Positions 1-12,519 of a stretch of DNA of 64,000 nucleotides are shown here, piece after piece. The notes under the pieces are model-generated. The model made no database searches. It saw only the letters and a program-made list of their open reading frames with translations, and was not told where the DNA came from. This DNA is from Rhizophagus clarus. Taxonomy: Eukaryota; Glomeromycota; Glomeromycetes; Glomerales; Glomeraceae. The position numbers were made by a program, and so were the translations under genes. Position 1 is the first letter of the stretch. Every line of letters begins with the position of its first letter. Location of the stretch: positions 930,001-994,000 of the forward strand of contig BLAL01000004.1 in NCBI GenBank assembly GCA_015698045.1, written 5' to 3'.

Positions 1-781
1 AATCACATGGAAAGATTAATTTTTTATTCATTATAGATAAACCTGAACTTAGATCATATACATGTAAACCACCCAAACTAGTCTTAAAAGCGAGGAGATC
101 ACCTGCAGGTGAAACGCGCATTTTGCTAATTGTATACATCATCTCACCTAGAGTGGGCATGATACGCAAATGGCATCTGCAGGTATTAATATCAATTATG
201 TCAAAAACATTATGTGGTTCCCATTGGCGAAATACCACGTAGTTTTCATTTGCTGAAGGGTTGAAAGTGAACACTTGAAAATTATTATATGGTATATTAA
301 CACGACGGAGCAATACCCAAGGACAGGACTTAGTGGAAATAATGTGAACAGTTTCATTATTATAGATACCGAGAGTTTCTCCGTCAGATAGAAACTCCGC
401 GCGACCATAAACGTTTTTCAAGCAATCTGGTGATAAATATTCCATTTCTTCGTCCAAAATCATGGGCTTATCACGTTCTGATGAATATAAGATAATAAAC
501 AAGCAATTATGTGAAAGACTTTTGGACATAGTCAGATCAAAATTACAAAGAAAGTTTTTTTTTCTTTCAATTATCATATTAGTATCAATCTTCTTATTTT
601 TTTTAAGATATTTCAGTTCGAGTGTGATGGGCGTATTCAAGCCAGTAGGATATTGCCATAATGCAACTATCTCATCTAATTTACTGAAGCTCGTGATAAA
701 TTTATGATCCTGGGAGATGGTAACACTCGTGATTTCAGTAGTATGTATTTTCTGTGATGGCAAGTGCTGAGGCATTGTCAT
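1..781 (-). CDS. WD40/beta-propeller-like protein, 5' part, runs off the left edge
   Basis: An uninterrupted frame of about 260 codons starts at the ATG at 779-781 on the minus strand and stays open to the window edge, so the gene is truncated by the window, not broken. The first 60 residues contain a stretch reading SQDHKFITSFSKLDEIVALW, which has the cadence of a WD40 blade (D-x-hh-hSFS...VALW). Later stretches (VSPAGDLLAFKT, LHVYDLSSG) again look like propeller strands. No signal peptide or catalytic motif is visible. Rhizophagus-type genomes contain many such divergent propeller proteins, so the family call is an inference; the open frame itself is firm. Confidence 0.65.
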   Translation of the reverse strand, partial: MTMPQHLPSQKIHTTEITSVTISQDHKFITSFSKLDEIVALWQYPTGLNTPITLELKYLKKNKKIDTNMIIERKKNFLCNFDLTMSKSLSHNCLFIILYSSERDKPMILDEEMEYLSPDCLKNVYGRAEFLSDGETLGIYNNETVHIISTKSCPWVLLRRVNIPYNNFQVFTFNPSANENYVVFRQWEPHNVFDIIDINTCRCHLRIMPTLGEMMYTISKMRVSPAGDLLAFKTSLGGLHVYDLSSGLSIMNKKLIFPCD

Positions 782-1883
782 TTACCGATTTTATAGTGCT
801 TATGACAAATTTTGAAAGAAGTTTTCAAGATCATTTAAGGCTAGTTAAATATTTAATCCAGTTGCACAAAGTTACAATTACAATCTTTCACTAGATCTAG
901 GCTTGGCGTTCCGTGCTTGCATATTATGCATAGTTTGTACTATAATGATAAAAGGTATAATTTAATATTTTAACAATGAATTTGGTAAATTATAAAGGTA
1001 ATAATGCACTAACTAAAAATGTATTGTTGAAACGTTATATTACTAATTTTACTTTTTAAATTAAAAAAAAAAAAAATTGACTAACTACCTCAAATTACCA
1101 TTATCTATATTCTATACATAATATTTTATTAGCAAAATCTTTTGATTTTACTTATATTTTCAAAAACAAAAGAGACTACATAAAAAATGTACAAATTTTA
1201 TTGTTTCCAATACGTTGAACCAAAATCCTGCCCATAACATAAAAGAAAAAATGGTTGGTTTATTATCTTTAAACAATAATAGGTAGGGAAATGCTGTCAG
1301 AAAATTATTAGTCGAGACCAGCATAATAGTTATCTTTATACAAGAGTTTTTTTTAGGTAAAAATAATAAATTATGCAATATTTATGATGAAAGTCTGGAT
1401 TCAAAAGTATTTGCTTGCTTGTTTATAAATCCGAAAATTTTTTAAATTTCCTTTTAACTCAACTTCTTCCTAATGAACACTCCTTCGGCATTTTTGATTG
1501 TATCATTCAGTTACTTAAGCATATCAAACAAAATCATTCGCTATACGAACAATATAAATATAAAGCAACAAAAAATCTTTGACAAATGGTGTAAGGATGT
1601 AGGTGGGTGTATCTCGAGCTGAGCATAGGAATATTACAGCGAAATTCGAAATTTGGTCACATAATTAGCTAATCACGTTATCATTATTATTTCCGACAAC
1701 TTAACAGCCCGGCAAGTAGATCTCCTCCTCCTATAAAAGGTTTAATAAACATCGGTAGTCTTACCAGTTCTCATATCTAATATCACAATAATGATTTATT
1801 TGAGATTATCGTTATAGTATTTATTCAACAACTAAAATTTATTTGCTCAGAATGAATTTTTATTTAGGGAGTTTGTAATTTTC
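782..1883. other. AT-rich intergenic region
   Basis: I see no gene here. It separates the divergent propeller-like gene and the GBP-like gene, so it may hold both promoters. There is a short poly-A tract near 1063. The sequence around 1731-1745 (ctcctcctataaaagg) includes a TATA-like tataaaag about 150 bases upstream of the next gene's first possible ATG. Confidence 0.4.
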
Positions 1884-4194
1884 TTGGCATGCTTGGCGCC
1901 AAGATGCCAAGAAATCCGAAAAAAAGAGATCTGCATAAAATTTTTTTCAAAGAAATTCTATAACTCATTGAAACTTATATGTTTGTTAACTGTCATACAT
2001 GCAGTACACGCCTGCATTATTTTGATAATATTCGATTTCGATTATACGAAATTTAATTTAACTGTTGAAAATGATAAAATAGCAATAAATTTGAACGACA
2101 AATTATTTTGTGAGAGTTCATCAATTCCATTATTAAATTATATTGAAAAACCTGAAAATGAAAAACTTGGTTAAATTCTTAAGCCAGAAGCATCATATAA
2201 ATATTCTTCGGAAAATTAACGAATCTCTTGCTATCATTTCTGTTGGTAAATAACATATTTAAATTCAATTTAGTAAACTTATAATTAATATATACTAATA
2301 ATATTATTTCTTTTTCAGTTAGTTTATTTCGTCGTTATAAATCTTGGCTTGCAAATGTATGTCATGACGGGTTTGACCTAGGAGTAAAAATGGAAGGATG
2401 TGAGCTCAAATTAACAAACAAAAAACCTAATGAAGAAATTATTCAAAAACGTTTCATTGTTTTGGATAACGAAGAAATCGATGTTTCTTCAAAATTTGAC
2501 CTAAAGTTTTTTAATAAAAAAAATATAATTAACTTATTCAATATTATATTATTGGCTTATAATACCACTGAATTATTAATAGATATAAATTGGCCAACAA
2601 AATTGTTTTTGTTTTTAGTCATTTCTTCAATTTTATTATATATCATTAATAGAATTGTTGGTATAGGTAATATAAGAAAATTACATTTAATGACGAATTT
2701 GAGTAAATTCATTAAAAAGCCGGAACATGAAGGTTTTTTACCAAGACTTGTCATTCTATTACGTGATTCTAATTTTGAAAATCCAGATCGTTTCACCCTC
2801 GGTATTTATACGTTTTAAAAAATAGGGTTCAAAGAATAATTAATAAATTATAATCAAATATCAAATTTTATTTTTTAAATCGTAGCTGCCACGGTAATTC
2901 GTCAATTATTTTGTGATTTTGATGTTTATGGGTAAGTATAATTATTGGTTTTTTTTTTATGTTATCATTATTTTATCTTAATTTCTTTTTTTCTTTTTGT
3001 TTTCTGTTTTTTCAGTTTATCGGTGAGAAATTGAAATCTAAATTAAATAAAGATTTATCATCTTGCCCTTAATAAATTTAATATCTCATTTTCAGCCTCT
3101 GGAATGCGAACTCCATGAAGAGTCATTAGTAAAATTCTTAGAAAACATAGTTGGACGTATGAATAATTCGTCAATTCCTTCTGAATGTGAATCTATTATT
3201 CAATTCGTTGCACAAGAAGCGATAAAGGAATCTATAAGTAAATATAAAGAGAGAACGAACACTCTAATAAATGAAGGAAGATTGCCAATGTTATGGGATG
3301 AATTTGAAAAGTTGCATAATAAATACATTTCAGAGGTAAATAAAATATTTTTTGCAAAAATAATTGGAAGCCCTACACAAATAGGTAAATTTTCCGAACA
3401 ACTGAATGAAACAACGTTAAAACTTAAAGAGAAGTTAATGGAGAGAAATTCTTTTGAATTAACAATTTATAACGAAAATATTGCAAAATTATTATGGGTT
3501 AAACATATAGAGATTGGATTAAATAAAAATGAAAAGTCATTTAAGGTATTGTTAGAATGTTTTTTATTTTATTTTATAAATATAAAAAAATTACCATATA
3601 TTTCTCAAATAGGATATTGAAGAATTTCAAGAAGCATTGAAATTATTTGAGTCAGATTATAATGAATCGATGAAAAAATCTCCCGAGGCTACTAGAATAA
3701 TTGCCTCATACAGACAAAATCAATATCTGCTTGCAATTGATCATGTGACACAATCATTAAGGTACGCTAAAAAAGAGGCTGATAAATTACGGTTTGAGGC
3801 TGAAGCACGTGAAGAAATACTTCGTTTAAAAATTGAAGCATTGAAACGTAAACATGAAGAATATGAAAAAAATGCAAATAAAAAAATATTTGAATTACAA
3901 ACTAATATCGAACAACAAAAAAAATCACAGGAAATGAAACAACGTTTCATTGAAGAAAAGGATTGTACCATTAAAGAATATAGATGCAAAATCAAAGAAA
4001 TAGAAAAAATGAATGAAGATAATAAAAAGGTCATAAATGAATACCATGATAAAATAAAGACATTAGCTCTAGGAAATGAACAACTTGAAGCAAGCTTAAT
4101 CCAATTTAGGATAAATTTACAAGACATTCAAAAAGAAAAAGAGAAACTACTTAATAATAAAAATAATAAACGAAAACTATCATTCTTTATCTAG
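1884..4194 (+). pseudogene. GBP/GB1-RHD3-like large GTPase with degenerate nucleotide-binding motifs
   Basis: Spliced in silico, the region follows the guanylate-binding protein layout. An N-terminal hydrophobic stretch is followed by a GB1-like G domain (about 2060-2930) and a helical C-terminal domain (3096-3545). A long charged coiled coil ends at the stop 4192-4194. Family landmarks are the strand and helix around LFLFLVISSILLYI and the RD motif in LPRLVILLRDSN. The P-loop, normally GxxRxGKS, reads SLFRRYKS, losing both glycines, and the DTEG switch is also lost (YNTTELL). Introns I can place by GT-AG and frame are 2246-2318, 2802-2885, 2932-3015, 3023-3095 and 3546-3612. One frame change near 2165 (A-run) suggests decay or an unmodelled splice. 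It may be a pseudo-GTPase that is still expressed, or a pseudogene. Confidence 0.6.
3016..3022 (+). other. 7-nt micro-exon of the GBP-like gene
   Basis: The block TTTATCG lies between an acceptor (ttttttcag, ending 3015) and a donor (gtgaga, from 3023). Including it joins the upstream exon ending at 2931 to the exon at 3096 in the reading frame that gives ...VYGLSPLECELHEES. Skipping it puts the downstream exon out of frame. This is inference from splice signals and frame only. Confidence 0.5.
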
Positions 4195-5639
4195 TTGACT
4201 AATAGCTGCTTTTATGCATCTAGTAACAAGTGTAAGAAATATAAGTTTTCAATAGAAAGCTTTATTCGGAATCATCTATTTTATTTATTTAAGATGAGCA
4301 AAATCCGATTTTGAAGAGTTGTCATGTGATTTTCGTACTGAGTCACCATTCGTTACATATCGGACTTTTATGTGGACATCAAATTCAATACTTAAGAATA
4401 TCAATTACCACAATCCTCGGACCTTTGGATCCGTTTTATTTTACCTCATCTAATTTTTTACACAGTGGTAGTTGGTGAATTCACATGATTTTCAATTCCA
4501 TTGGGAGTAATAAATAAATCGATTATTTGATTAGTTTTGCGAGTTCAATTTTAGTAGTTAGGTTTTCGACTGGAAATAGGTCACGCTCTGGTTACTAGGT
4601 GGCATTAGAAGTACTTAATAATTGATAGATATGGTTAATTGATAGATATGGATTTTTTTTTAGAAGTTTATTGCTTTTCTTATGGTTTTTTTGTTATTGA
4701 ATTTTCGTGTAAATACTATCTTTGAGATATCCCACCAAGAATTTTCATATTATATATTGAAAAGTTATTTTTTTCCTACACTTTTACTACTATTCGTTGC
4801 TTTCTTTCTGTTTATTTTTGTATAAAAATTGTTCTAATTACCTTTTTACGTGAGTTTCTAATAATTCTGGATCAGATTATTTTTGTAACTAAGTCACCAG
4901 AAAACTTTTGAGGCATACATTTGATTCAAATATTGAAGAATTACATCATCCATTAGTCATAAAAGAGTGAATAAAGCTCATTAGATCATCATAAAAAGAC
5001 GCATCAAAGTTCATTATATTCGTCACAAGAGACGTATTTGTGATATTTTCATGTCTCTAGTTTCAATAAACGAAATGTTATTGGTATTTCTTAGTTTGGA
5101 ACTTTTATTTTCATTATACATTAAAGCTATGGCTATGAAACTAGCATTATCCAATGCGTTTCATTATGTAGCAGTTTAATTTCCGAAAAAATTCTGCCTA
5201 GTAACTTTCGTTACCTTATTATTATAACAATGCAAACATAAAGAAAATAATATACTGTACTTTAATTTAAAGTATAAAAACTATTTGGTGAATATTTTCA
5301 AGCATTTAATTGTTATTCACAAAAAAAAAAAAAAAAAAAAAAAATGTAACAAAAAAATAAACAAAAAAGAAAGAATACAGAAAAAAATATTTAATCACAT
5401 TTTTCAAAAATAGCGAGATATCTTTCCTATCGATCAAAAGACCGATCAAGTGGATCAAGTGGCATATTTTGTATATAGTAAACTATCAGAATTAGCCAAT
5501 TGTAGCAAAAACCAATAAGAGAGTTTCACTACAATATTGTATTTTTCTTTCACTATCTTACCTCCATTTTAGCATAGGCGTATCTATTACCTTCTTTAAT
5601 AACTGCTGCTACATGTAAATACTGGCAGATGTAGAATAG
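4195..5639. other. AT-rich intergenic region
   Basis: No gene-like frame is visible. It contains a 12-bp direct duplication of ttgatagatatg near 4620-4650 and a pure A tract of about 24 bases at 5321-5344. Otherwise I see nothing. Confidence 0.4.
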
Positions 5640-6071
5640 TATGGTGGCTGTCATCTATAAACAACAATAATATTATGTGACTTCAAGCTTTTATAAATTG
5701 TAAATTAAATAGTAAAAAGAAGAAATTAAACTGATAAAATAATAGAGTAAAATGTACTGAACATTTCTATCAGTTTGTTTTATAGAATTTATTAAAATTT
5801 TAATTAATATTACGAGTCAAAGTTTGATAATTCTAATAAGTAGCAATAATAAAAGTGTAAAATTTTGGACTAGTTTTCATGGAATTTTTATGGATTTTAC
5901 AAAAATTCCATGGAAATCCATAAAAATTCCATGGAATATGGCAAAAAAAATTTTGCCACTTACGCAGCAATTATTATTTCTAACAAAGTACTTTAAAAAT
6001 AAGTTACACAATATAAATAAATAAGATTTCAAATTTCAGACTATTGTTGTTTATAGATGACAGCCACCATA
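5640..6071. mobile_element. MITE of Tc1/mariner type (TA target duplication)
   Basis: A 28-bp perfect terminal inverted repeat beginning TGGTGGCTGTCATCTATAAA lies at 5642-5669 and, reverse-complemented, at 6042-6069. TA dinucleotides at 5640-5641 and 6070-6071 are the likely target duplication. The 0.43 kb interior has no coding capacity but holds nested inverted copies of ATTCCATGGAA at 5880-5940. A short frame at 5824-6024 runs through these repeats and is not a gene. Confidence 0.75.
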
Positions 6072-8880
6072 CGTTAGTTTCCTTCATTTCTTTTAATTTC
6101 TTCACATCTTGCCCACCATATTTTAATAGTTCCACATTATTATTGTTTTTGGCGTTGGAAAACGTTCATATTGCAATTACGTTTTGTTGGCAATAATATA
6201 AAATTACTTGTTGCTCTTAATAAGAAAGTTAACTTTCACAACTAATATTAATTACATAAAATCTACAAATTTTTTGCTAATCTAATACCGTATATCGTGG
6301 CCATAATACCCTGGGTGTCTTGCAAATTCCTAAGGGTTGATCTTGTACCACGCACCATGTCAACAACTCAAATTAATAATAAAATCAATAGAAAATGGAA
6401 CTTTTTTTGGGTGAAAGAGAGGAGGATACTATGCATGGGAGGTACTGTGGGCCACGATATATGGTACTATTTTTTAACGCCATGCGTAAGTTCTCATATT
6501 TTTCGAGTAAGACCCTTCTCCTTTGGCTGTAATGATACATTTAAATGAATTTCTGAAGAAATTCGTGAATTCGTGAGATTTTTTGCAGCCCCTAAGTTTA
6601 GGACAGTGAGCTTGAATTTCTCTCGATATTTTTCCTGAGGTAATCCAAGCTTCTGTCTGTTCAATATTTTTTTTATTCAGATCAAATTGAGAACGAACAT
6701 CGTAAAAAATTTATCTAATTGTTTTTCCTGTACAAGAATAGCTTCGATCAAATAAAATATATTATTGGCTTTAAATTAATTAAAAGGGATTTTTTTTTTA
6801 AAGAGAAAAAATAAAATTTGAAAATTTAATGTCAAATTTTATTTTGCCCGTTTTTTACAAATACTATCATTTAACGGTGGTTCTTTTCAGAAAAAAATAT
6901 TTTACCAGTATTTAATCGTATTTTTATTTTTTCATGATATTAAAAAATATTAATTTATAATGATAAAGAGAAGTACCTGTATTTGCAATTAAAGTATGTG
7001 AAATCATCACTCTCATATGCGTTTAGCAGTAATTTGATTACCTGCGTCATTCAAAAGAACTTGTAACCCAGGTCATTTAATACGGATATCCGGCTTGCAT
7101 CCGGTTCAACTCGATTTAATGCGGGTGAGTTACTATTAACCGGTTCCAATCTCTAGCGTTGTCTAAAATTAAAATTTGCATACAGCGGTGTGGTGCACGG
7201 TGGGACATCACTCGTGCCGCATCTTAAGCACACCCGTATAATAACGTATAATTATTTTGTAGTCCGAAGCGGAGCGGGGACATTCTACGTTCAATATTGA
7301 TAGTAGTCTTCTTCTATCTCTTATACCCTTAACTACTTAACTCATCCCTCCTAATTTCTTTTATCTGTATAGTGCTCCTCCTTCGCACAATACTGTCGAT
7401 CCCCTTCCACTTATAATCGCCCATTATTCTTTTATTCGTGATCAATGATCTGCATGCACAGTACGGTAGTTTAAATGAGAAAGTGACGTAAAAAATTAAA
7501 AAGTTATTTGGGCTGATTGGTTAATTGAGCATCCACTTTCATTCCTGAATTAGATCTGTATTAAAAAAATTTCCATTAAATTAGAATTTGCTGGTAAGAA
7601 ATCTTTAGAATTACATGATTCACTGCATATTTCTATAAAAAATATAATTCATTCCCAATGTACCCAATAGTCTATCCATCAACTTTACCAGAAAACGTTG
7701 CATCTTAAACTGAAAAAATTACTTGCAATGATAAATTTTAGCATATAAATTAGGATGGATATTCATTATTATGCAATTAATATTAATATATGTTATATGT
7801 ATTTTAATGTACCGGTTAATTATACTAAAAAACGTAATACTTGCAATAACCAACGGTTCCCGTCACTGGTTAAAGAAAATACTTATTTGAAACATTTTCA
7901 TACATAATAGTGCGTGCATTAAATAATTTTGATAATAAAAGTAACAGATGTTGATATCATGAAACATGAATTACATTGTATATGCTAAAACTTTAATCTT
8001 TTTTATCATGTAACATATAATATCTGGACCTTTATAATGATATAACGTGATTTTAATCATAAACACTAATGATTTCATTATCTTTTGCTTGAAAATCACT
8101 ATCCGAAAAATAATCACAGGACTGACGATCACGGAAAAGTTTAAACCGAACATCCTGGGCGGGACATGACGTACCAGTAATGAGAATATATTAAAATTAT
8201 TAAGGCTTGAGTTTCTATCCAGAGTCTTTTGATGTACTATCCGATGGTTGTGACTTTTTGGTCAGATTGATTTTATAGTTTTCCCGTGTGAATTTTTTTT
8301 CATAAAAAAATTGATCAATTTTGTTTACTCAATCGATGTTAATCTTTTAATAAGATAAATAAATTTGTTATTCGCAAAATAAGCTTTAAAAATAATGAAG
8401 AATGAAAAAAAATAAAAAAAAATAAAGAAACAACCGGATAAAGAATCAAATAAAAAAAGTATGTGAAGATTTTGATCCAAATTGATTACAAATTTACCTT
8501 TGGCTTGAGTAAAGTAAAGATAGGTGGCAATGTTTTACGGTTTGTGTAAAAATGCAAATTTTACGACGTGTTTAATATCGAAAATATGGCAATAAAATTA
8601 TTAAGTATCAATTCTATAAATTTATAACCGCACATTAGCTTGCTAATATTGTGTGGTCAGCGCACTTTAAAATAATAAAAATCTGTTAGTACCACACATA
8701 CAGTAATTCTAAGTTTGAATTTTGTCCTTATTTCTACCAGTAGTGCATCGATCAAACGTCAATATCAGACGCGGATCGCATTTAATTCATTCGCTCTTTG
8801 AAAGAGGATTCTATACATAACCGCTGTCATATAAGCCGATCTTACCGATCATTTTAACCAAATTTTTGGTCAGACTAGGT
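6072..8880. other. Non-coding region, no clear features
   Basis: An 83-codon frame at 6297-6548 and a 60-codon minus-strand frame at 7971-8153 show no recognisable domain, no upstream signals and ordinary composition, so I do not call genes. A slightly GC-richer patch at 7180-7300 did not resolve into a tRNA or element end. Confidence 0.4.
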
Positions 8881-8914
8881 TCACCTGTAAAAAAAAATGA
8901 ACTTAAAAATATAC

Positions 8915-8965
8915 CGTATACTTCTGAAATTAAGCACCCCCTGAAATTAAGCACCCATCCCCACA
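8915..8965. repeat. Tandem CTGAAATTAAGCACCC duplication, possible solitary transposon end
   Basis: The phrase ctgaaattaagcaccc occurs twice in immediate succession. This looks like the terminal repeat of a DNA transposon, but I found no matching inverted end nearby, so it may be a solo end or an end outside the window. Confidence 0.35.
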
Positions 8966-9859
8966 TCTTATCTTATCTATCTTCTATATAACTAAAAAAA
9001 TTGTTGTGTAACAGTAACGTTTAGATTGCCCTGTATAAATAATTTTTTGAATTGTGCAATGCGTGATTTGCCTGCGCCTGATATCTAAATTTAAAAGTTA
9101 AAGACGATTTGATGGCAAATCCACATTGATAACTTATTTCTGGTAACTGAAGTTTTACTATCTAATTAATTACAACATTGTATAGTCACCAGATTTTTTG
9201 TTAGTAATGTGGTATCTCATTAACAGTTAACGATTAAAATTCAAATTTCAAAACTCACAAAAAATCCGGTTATTATGAAAACTGTTTTTATCGATTTTTT
9301 TTTTCAATAATAGGTCAGATTTTTTTTTCTTTTTTTTTTTTTATAATCTTTTTTTCATCCCAATATATTTTTTGGTTTCTTGGTAATTGTAAAGGAAAAG
9401 GAAAAACTGAAAGAAAGGGGAAGTTCAATGAAAGAAAAGTAATACAAAGAAAAGTTCAAAGCCTGAGCCAAAAAATCATTATCCATGTTTATTTAATAAA
9501 CGCTAGACGAAACATTTCTATATTTCATTCTGCTTTTTTTTACTGCTTTGAGCCTTAGGCACAAAATTTTAGCAAAATTTTTATTTTAAAGAACATTGCT
9601 GACTGTTCATTTTTTTTTTTTAAACATAGTATTCAACATGAATATTAGCAGGTAAAAAAAAAAATTTTTTTTTCAATTTTTATATTTTAACGAACATTAC
9701 TGATTGTTCGTATTTTTTTCCTTTTTTTCTGAAAAAAAAAAATGATTTTTTTTTTAAAATTAAGGTACAATATAGATTTATCTAAGAACATCATCAATAC
9801 ACAGTCTTCCTTTAACTGACTCTACTACAGAATTGTGGAATTGCAAAGTAACATGAATA

Positions 9860-10010
9860 AGATTAATGATTATGATTCTTCCCTTCTTCTCCCTTTTCTT
9901 TTTTCCTCTCACCCTTTTCTTTTTCCCACTCGCCTTCCGTCCACCTTTTTCTTTCCATTCCTTTCTTTTCTTTAATGAAATGTTTAGTAATGTTTCAATA
10001 TTTTCTTTTT
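9860..10010. repeat. Polypyrimidine block (C/T-rich on + strand)
   Basis: A run of about 100 bases is almost pure C/T. Read on the minus strand it gives a lysine/arginine/glycine-rich frame (9778-10050) that I treat as a composition artefact. A very similar block lies at 38270-38385. Both sit directly before a tandem intron-like array. Confidence 0.5.
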
Positions 10011-11650
10011 TTAGACGGTAAGCCATTTGGGATTTCTCTAAATATGGCATTTTTTCTTTGATTTTGTTTTCATGAACAGTTTCTAATGGGTCATATTACT
10101 TTTTTCTTTTTTAGGCAGTTTTCTGGATCTTTTTAAATACAGATATCACCAGAACATAAAGATGAATTCAACTTTCTGTGTGATTTATATGCCTGAATAA
10201 AATAAAGAAAACCTCTGGAGATGAGTATTAGTTTTTTTGGGAAAATGTTTTGATAAAACGATTATTAATATTCGTGTTTTTGTTTTTTTTAGGTGGTTAG
10301 TGAATATTAGCTTTATTAAAAAAAAAAAGACTTTTTTTAAATTTATATTGTTTATTGCTTCTGAACTGTCATTTCAGACTGGTAAGCTTAGAAAAAAATT
10401 TTGACAGGCGTATAGGTAAGCAATACTGAGATGATAAATTTGATAAAAGTAAAGTACCCATGTTTTTATTTTGATACTAATAAGATGTCATAGCTTTTAG
10501 ACACTACTTCAGATTAGGGATGGCAACAGTTACGGTTATTAGCCAGTCATGACCGGTTATGACCATGACTGATATTGGTCGGTCAAAGGCTTCTGACTGA
10601 TCATTTAACCGACCATTTTGACCGACCATTTGACCGACTGTTTAACTGACCATTTAACCAATTGTTAACTGATCATTTAGCTAACCTTATCCATTTGACA
10701 TTTCTTTTAACGAATTTAATCAATAAAAAAGTCAAATAACATTTTTTTTTGCTAATAAAAACACTTTTAACGTTTTGTCTAGATTAAATTCGTTAAAAAG
10801 AAAAAAGTGGTCAGTTAAATGGTTGGTTAAATGGTCGGTCAAATGGTCAGTTAAACGGTCAGAAAAATGGTCAGCCAAAACGGTCAGTTGGTCAAAGGCC
10901 CTTAACCAGTTATGACCAACCAATAACTGACCATAACCAACCGTTGCCATCCCTACTTCAGGTTAAGCTGACATAATAGCGTATATAACCTCCTGTATTT
11001 TTTTTTGTAGTTTCCAGACACCTTTGGTTGCCATTTCAGACTGGTAAGTTTGAAAAAAAATACTTTTAATAAAAGGCGTATAGACATATACTAACCTTTT
11101 ATTTCTATTTTTTTTATAGGTTCCAGGCCTATTTGAATGTCATTTCAGTCTAATAAGTTAAAAATAAAATATTTTTTTTTTAAGTATAAGGCGTATTGGC
11201 ATTATACTAACCTTCTAATTTCACTTTTTTCTAAGCTTTTGAATTCCTTTAGGCACTATTTTGGCCTGGTAAGTTAAAAAATAAAAAAATATTTTTTTAG
11301 AAGGCATATAGATTTTATTATAACATTCTACTTTCTTTTTTTATAGTTTCCAGACCCTTCTGAACTTGTAAGTTAAAAAAAAGTAAAAACTTTTTTTTGG
11401 AAGGTGTGTTTACTAACCTTCTATTTAGGTGTTATATTAACCTTCTGCTTTCTTTTTTTAATAGGTTCTGGGCTTTCTTGGACAGTCAGTATTCCAAACT
11501 GGTAAATTAAATTAAAAAAAATATTTTGTTTTTTAAGTAAAATGCATATAAGCGTTATACTAACCTTCTACTTCTTTTTTTATAGTTTTTGGACTTACCT
11601 GAATGCTATTTTGGACCGGTATGTAAGTAATGAAGAAATCTAAGGCAAAT
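10000..11650 (+). repeat. Tandem array of intron-like/micro-exon-like units (array 1)
   Basis: Units of about 110 bp repeat with short islands such as TTTCCAGACACC...TTTCAGACTG. The islands are bounded on the left by T-rich tracts ending in TAG and on the right by GTAAG. Between islands lie A/T tracts and ctaacctt motifs resembling branch sites. The array is interrupted by a hAT-like MITE at 10515-10955. Islands carry no long frame, so this is a repeat and not a called gene. Confidence 0.5.
10515..10955. mobile_element. Non-autonomous hAT-like MITE
   Basis: Terminal inverted repeats start TAGGGATGGCAAC on both ends, a classic hAT-type terminus. The flanks are an 8-bp duplication with one mismatch, cttcagat (10507-10514) and cttcaggt (10956-10963). 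The 441-bp interior is made of subterminal GACCGACCATTT/AAATGGTCGGTC repeats in opposite orientations, so it can fold back. The 72-codon frame inside it is not a gene. Confidence 0.8.
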
Positions 11651-11654
11651 AAAT

Positions 11655-11920
11655 AACTAAATAAGTTATCAATCAAATTTTGACATAATAAATTGTGATA
11701 ATGATTTATTCATTAGGATTTTTTTTCCAATATATCATTATATTATTTAAACCAACTTATTAATCCTAGTCAAAGCAACGGGCAGTCATTAGTATATATT
11801 AAAAATAAGAACCCCCTAAAAATTGAATTACTTTCTCATTTAAACATTACAACATTATAATTATACTTTATTAACTTTATTAAAAGGACATTTATATCAA
11901 TGTCTGAATCATCACAGCTT
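11655..11920. other. AT-rich spacer
   Basis: No gene or element end is visible between the array and the pogo-like fragment. Confidence 0.3.
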
Positions 11921-11924
11921 ATGT

Positions 11925-12307
11925 CATCTTTCACTAGCATCCTTCAGATTATCATCACTAATGTCTATGATTTCATTATCAAATTCCTCTACATCATCCA
12001 AAGCATTTGAAATGCCACAAGTTTTAAAAGAATTGTTGATGATTTCATTAGGAATTCTGTCCTAAAAATATTTCACCCATCCTTACACATTACCAAATTT
12101 AGCCCATCAAAGATTACCTTTAGTTATTTGACCAGCACCACCAGCAGCCATCCACTGGTACCATTCCTCACATAAATTGGTTTTAACCAGTTTATTTATC
12201 ATGGCATCAAGTGGTTGACATAAACTTGTTAAACCTTCCAGTATAATGGCTAAATCAAATTCATAATCATGGAATTTCTCTTTTACAGATTTTTCAAGTA
12301 TTCTCAA
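11925..12307 (-). pseudogene. Pogo/Tigger-like DDE transposase, C-terminal fragment
   Basis: The minus-strand frame at 12107-12307 contains LEGLTSLCQPLDAMINK, matching the pogo-family DDE_1 signature (GLTS...QPLDV.INK), then EEWYQWM and GNL. The same frame continues through stops (TGG/CGA-type codons changed) to 11925, giving the family's usual tail with SFKTCGISNALD and an acidic end. Sequence upstream to about 12480 is scrambled. Catalytic aspartates are missing, so this is a dead remnant. Confidence 0.7.
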
Positions 12308-12519
12308 AAAGAATTATAAACTATTAACTTTAGAGCCCTGGATCTGATTCTACTATCAACCTTGTCACTTAAATAATCAACATACTGGTTTATCAATATA
12401 CTATCCATCTAACCTTTTTCTCAGAACCACATCAGAAAGTTTTGCTGGTTAAGATCTACTGAGAATTCTATGTAGAACCATCATGGAAATCCAAATGGAA
12501 CTGATATTTTCTGAATTAG

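Noticed and set aside
6297..6548. 83-codon frame as a small gene
   Set aside because: No domain, signal sequence or splice context; ordinary for AT-rich DNA of this length.
9778..10050. 90-codon basic minus-strand frame
   Set aside because: It is the translation of a C/T-rich tract; the same composition gives a similar frame at 38257-38487, with no shared domain.
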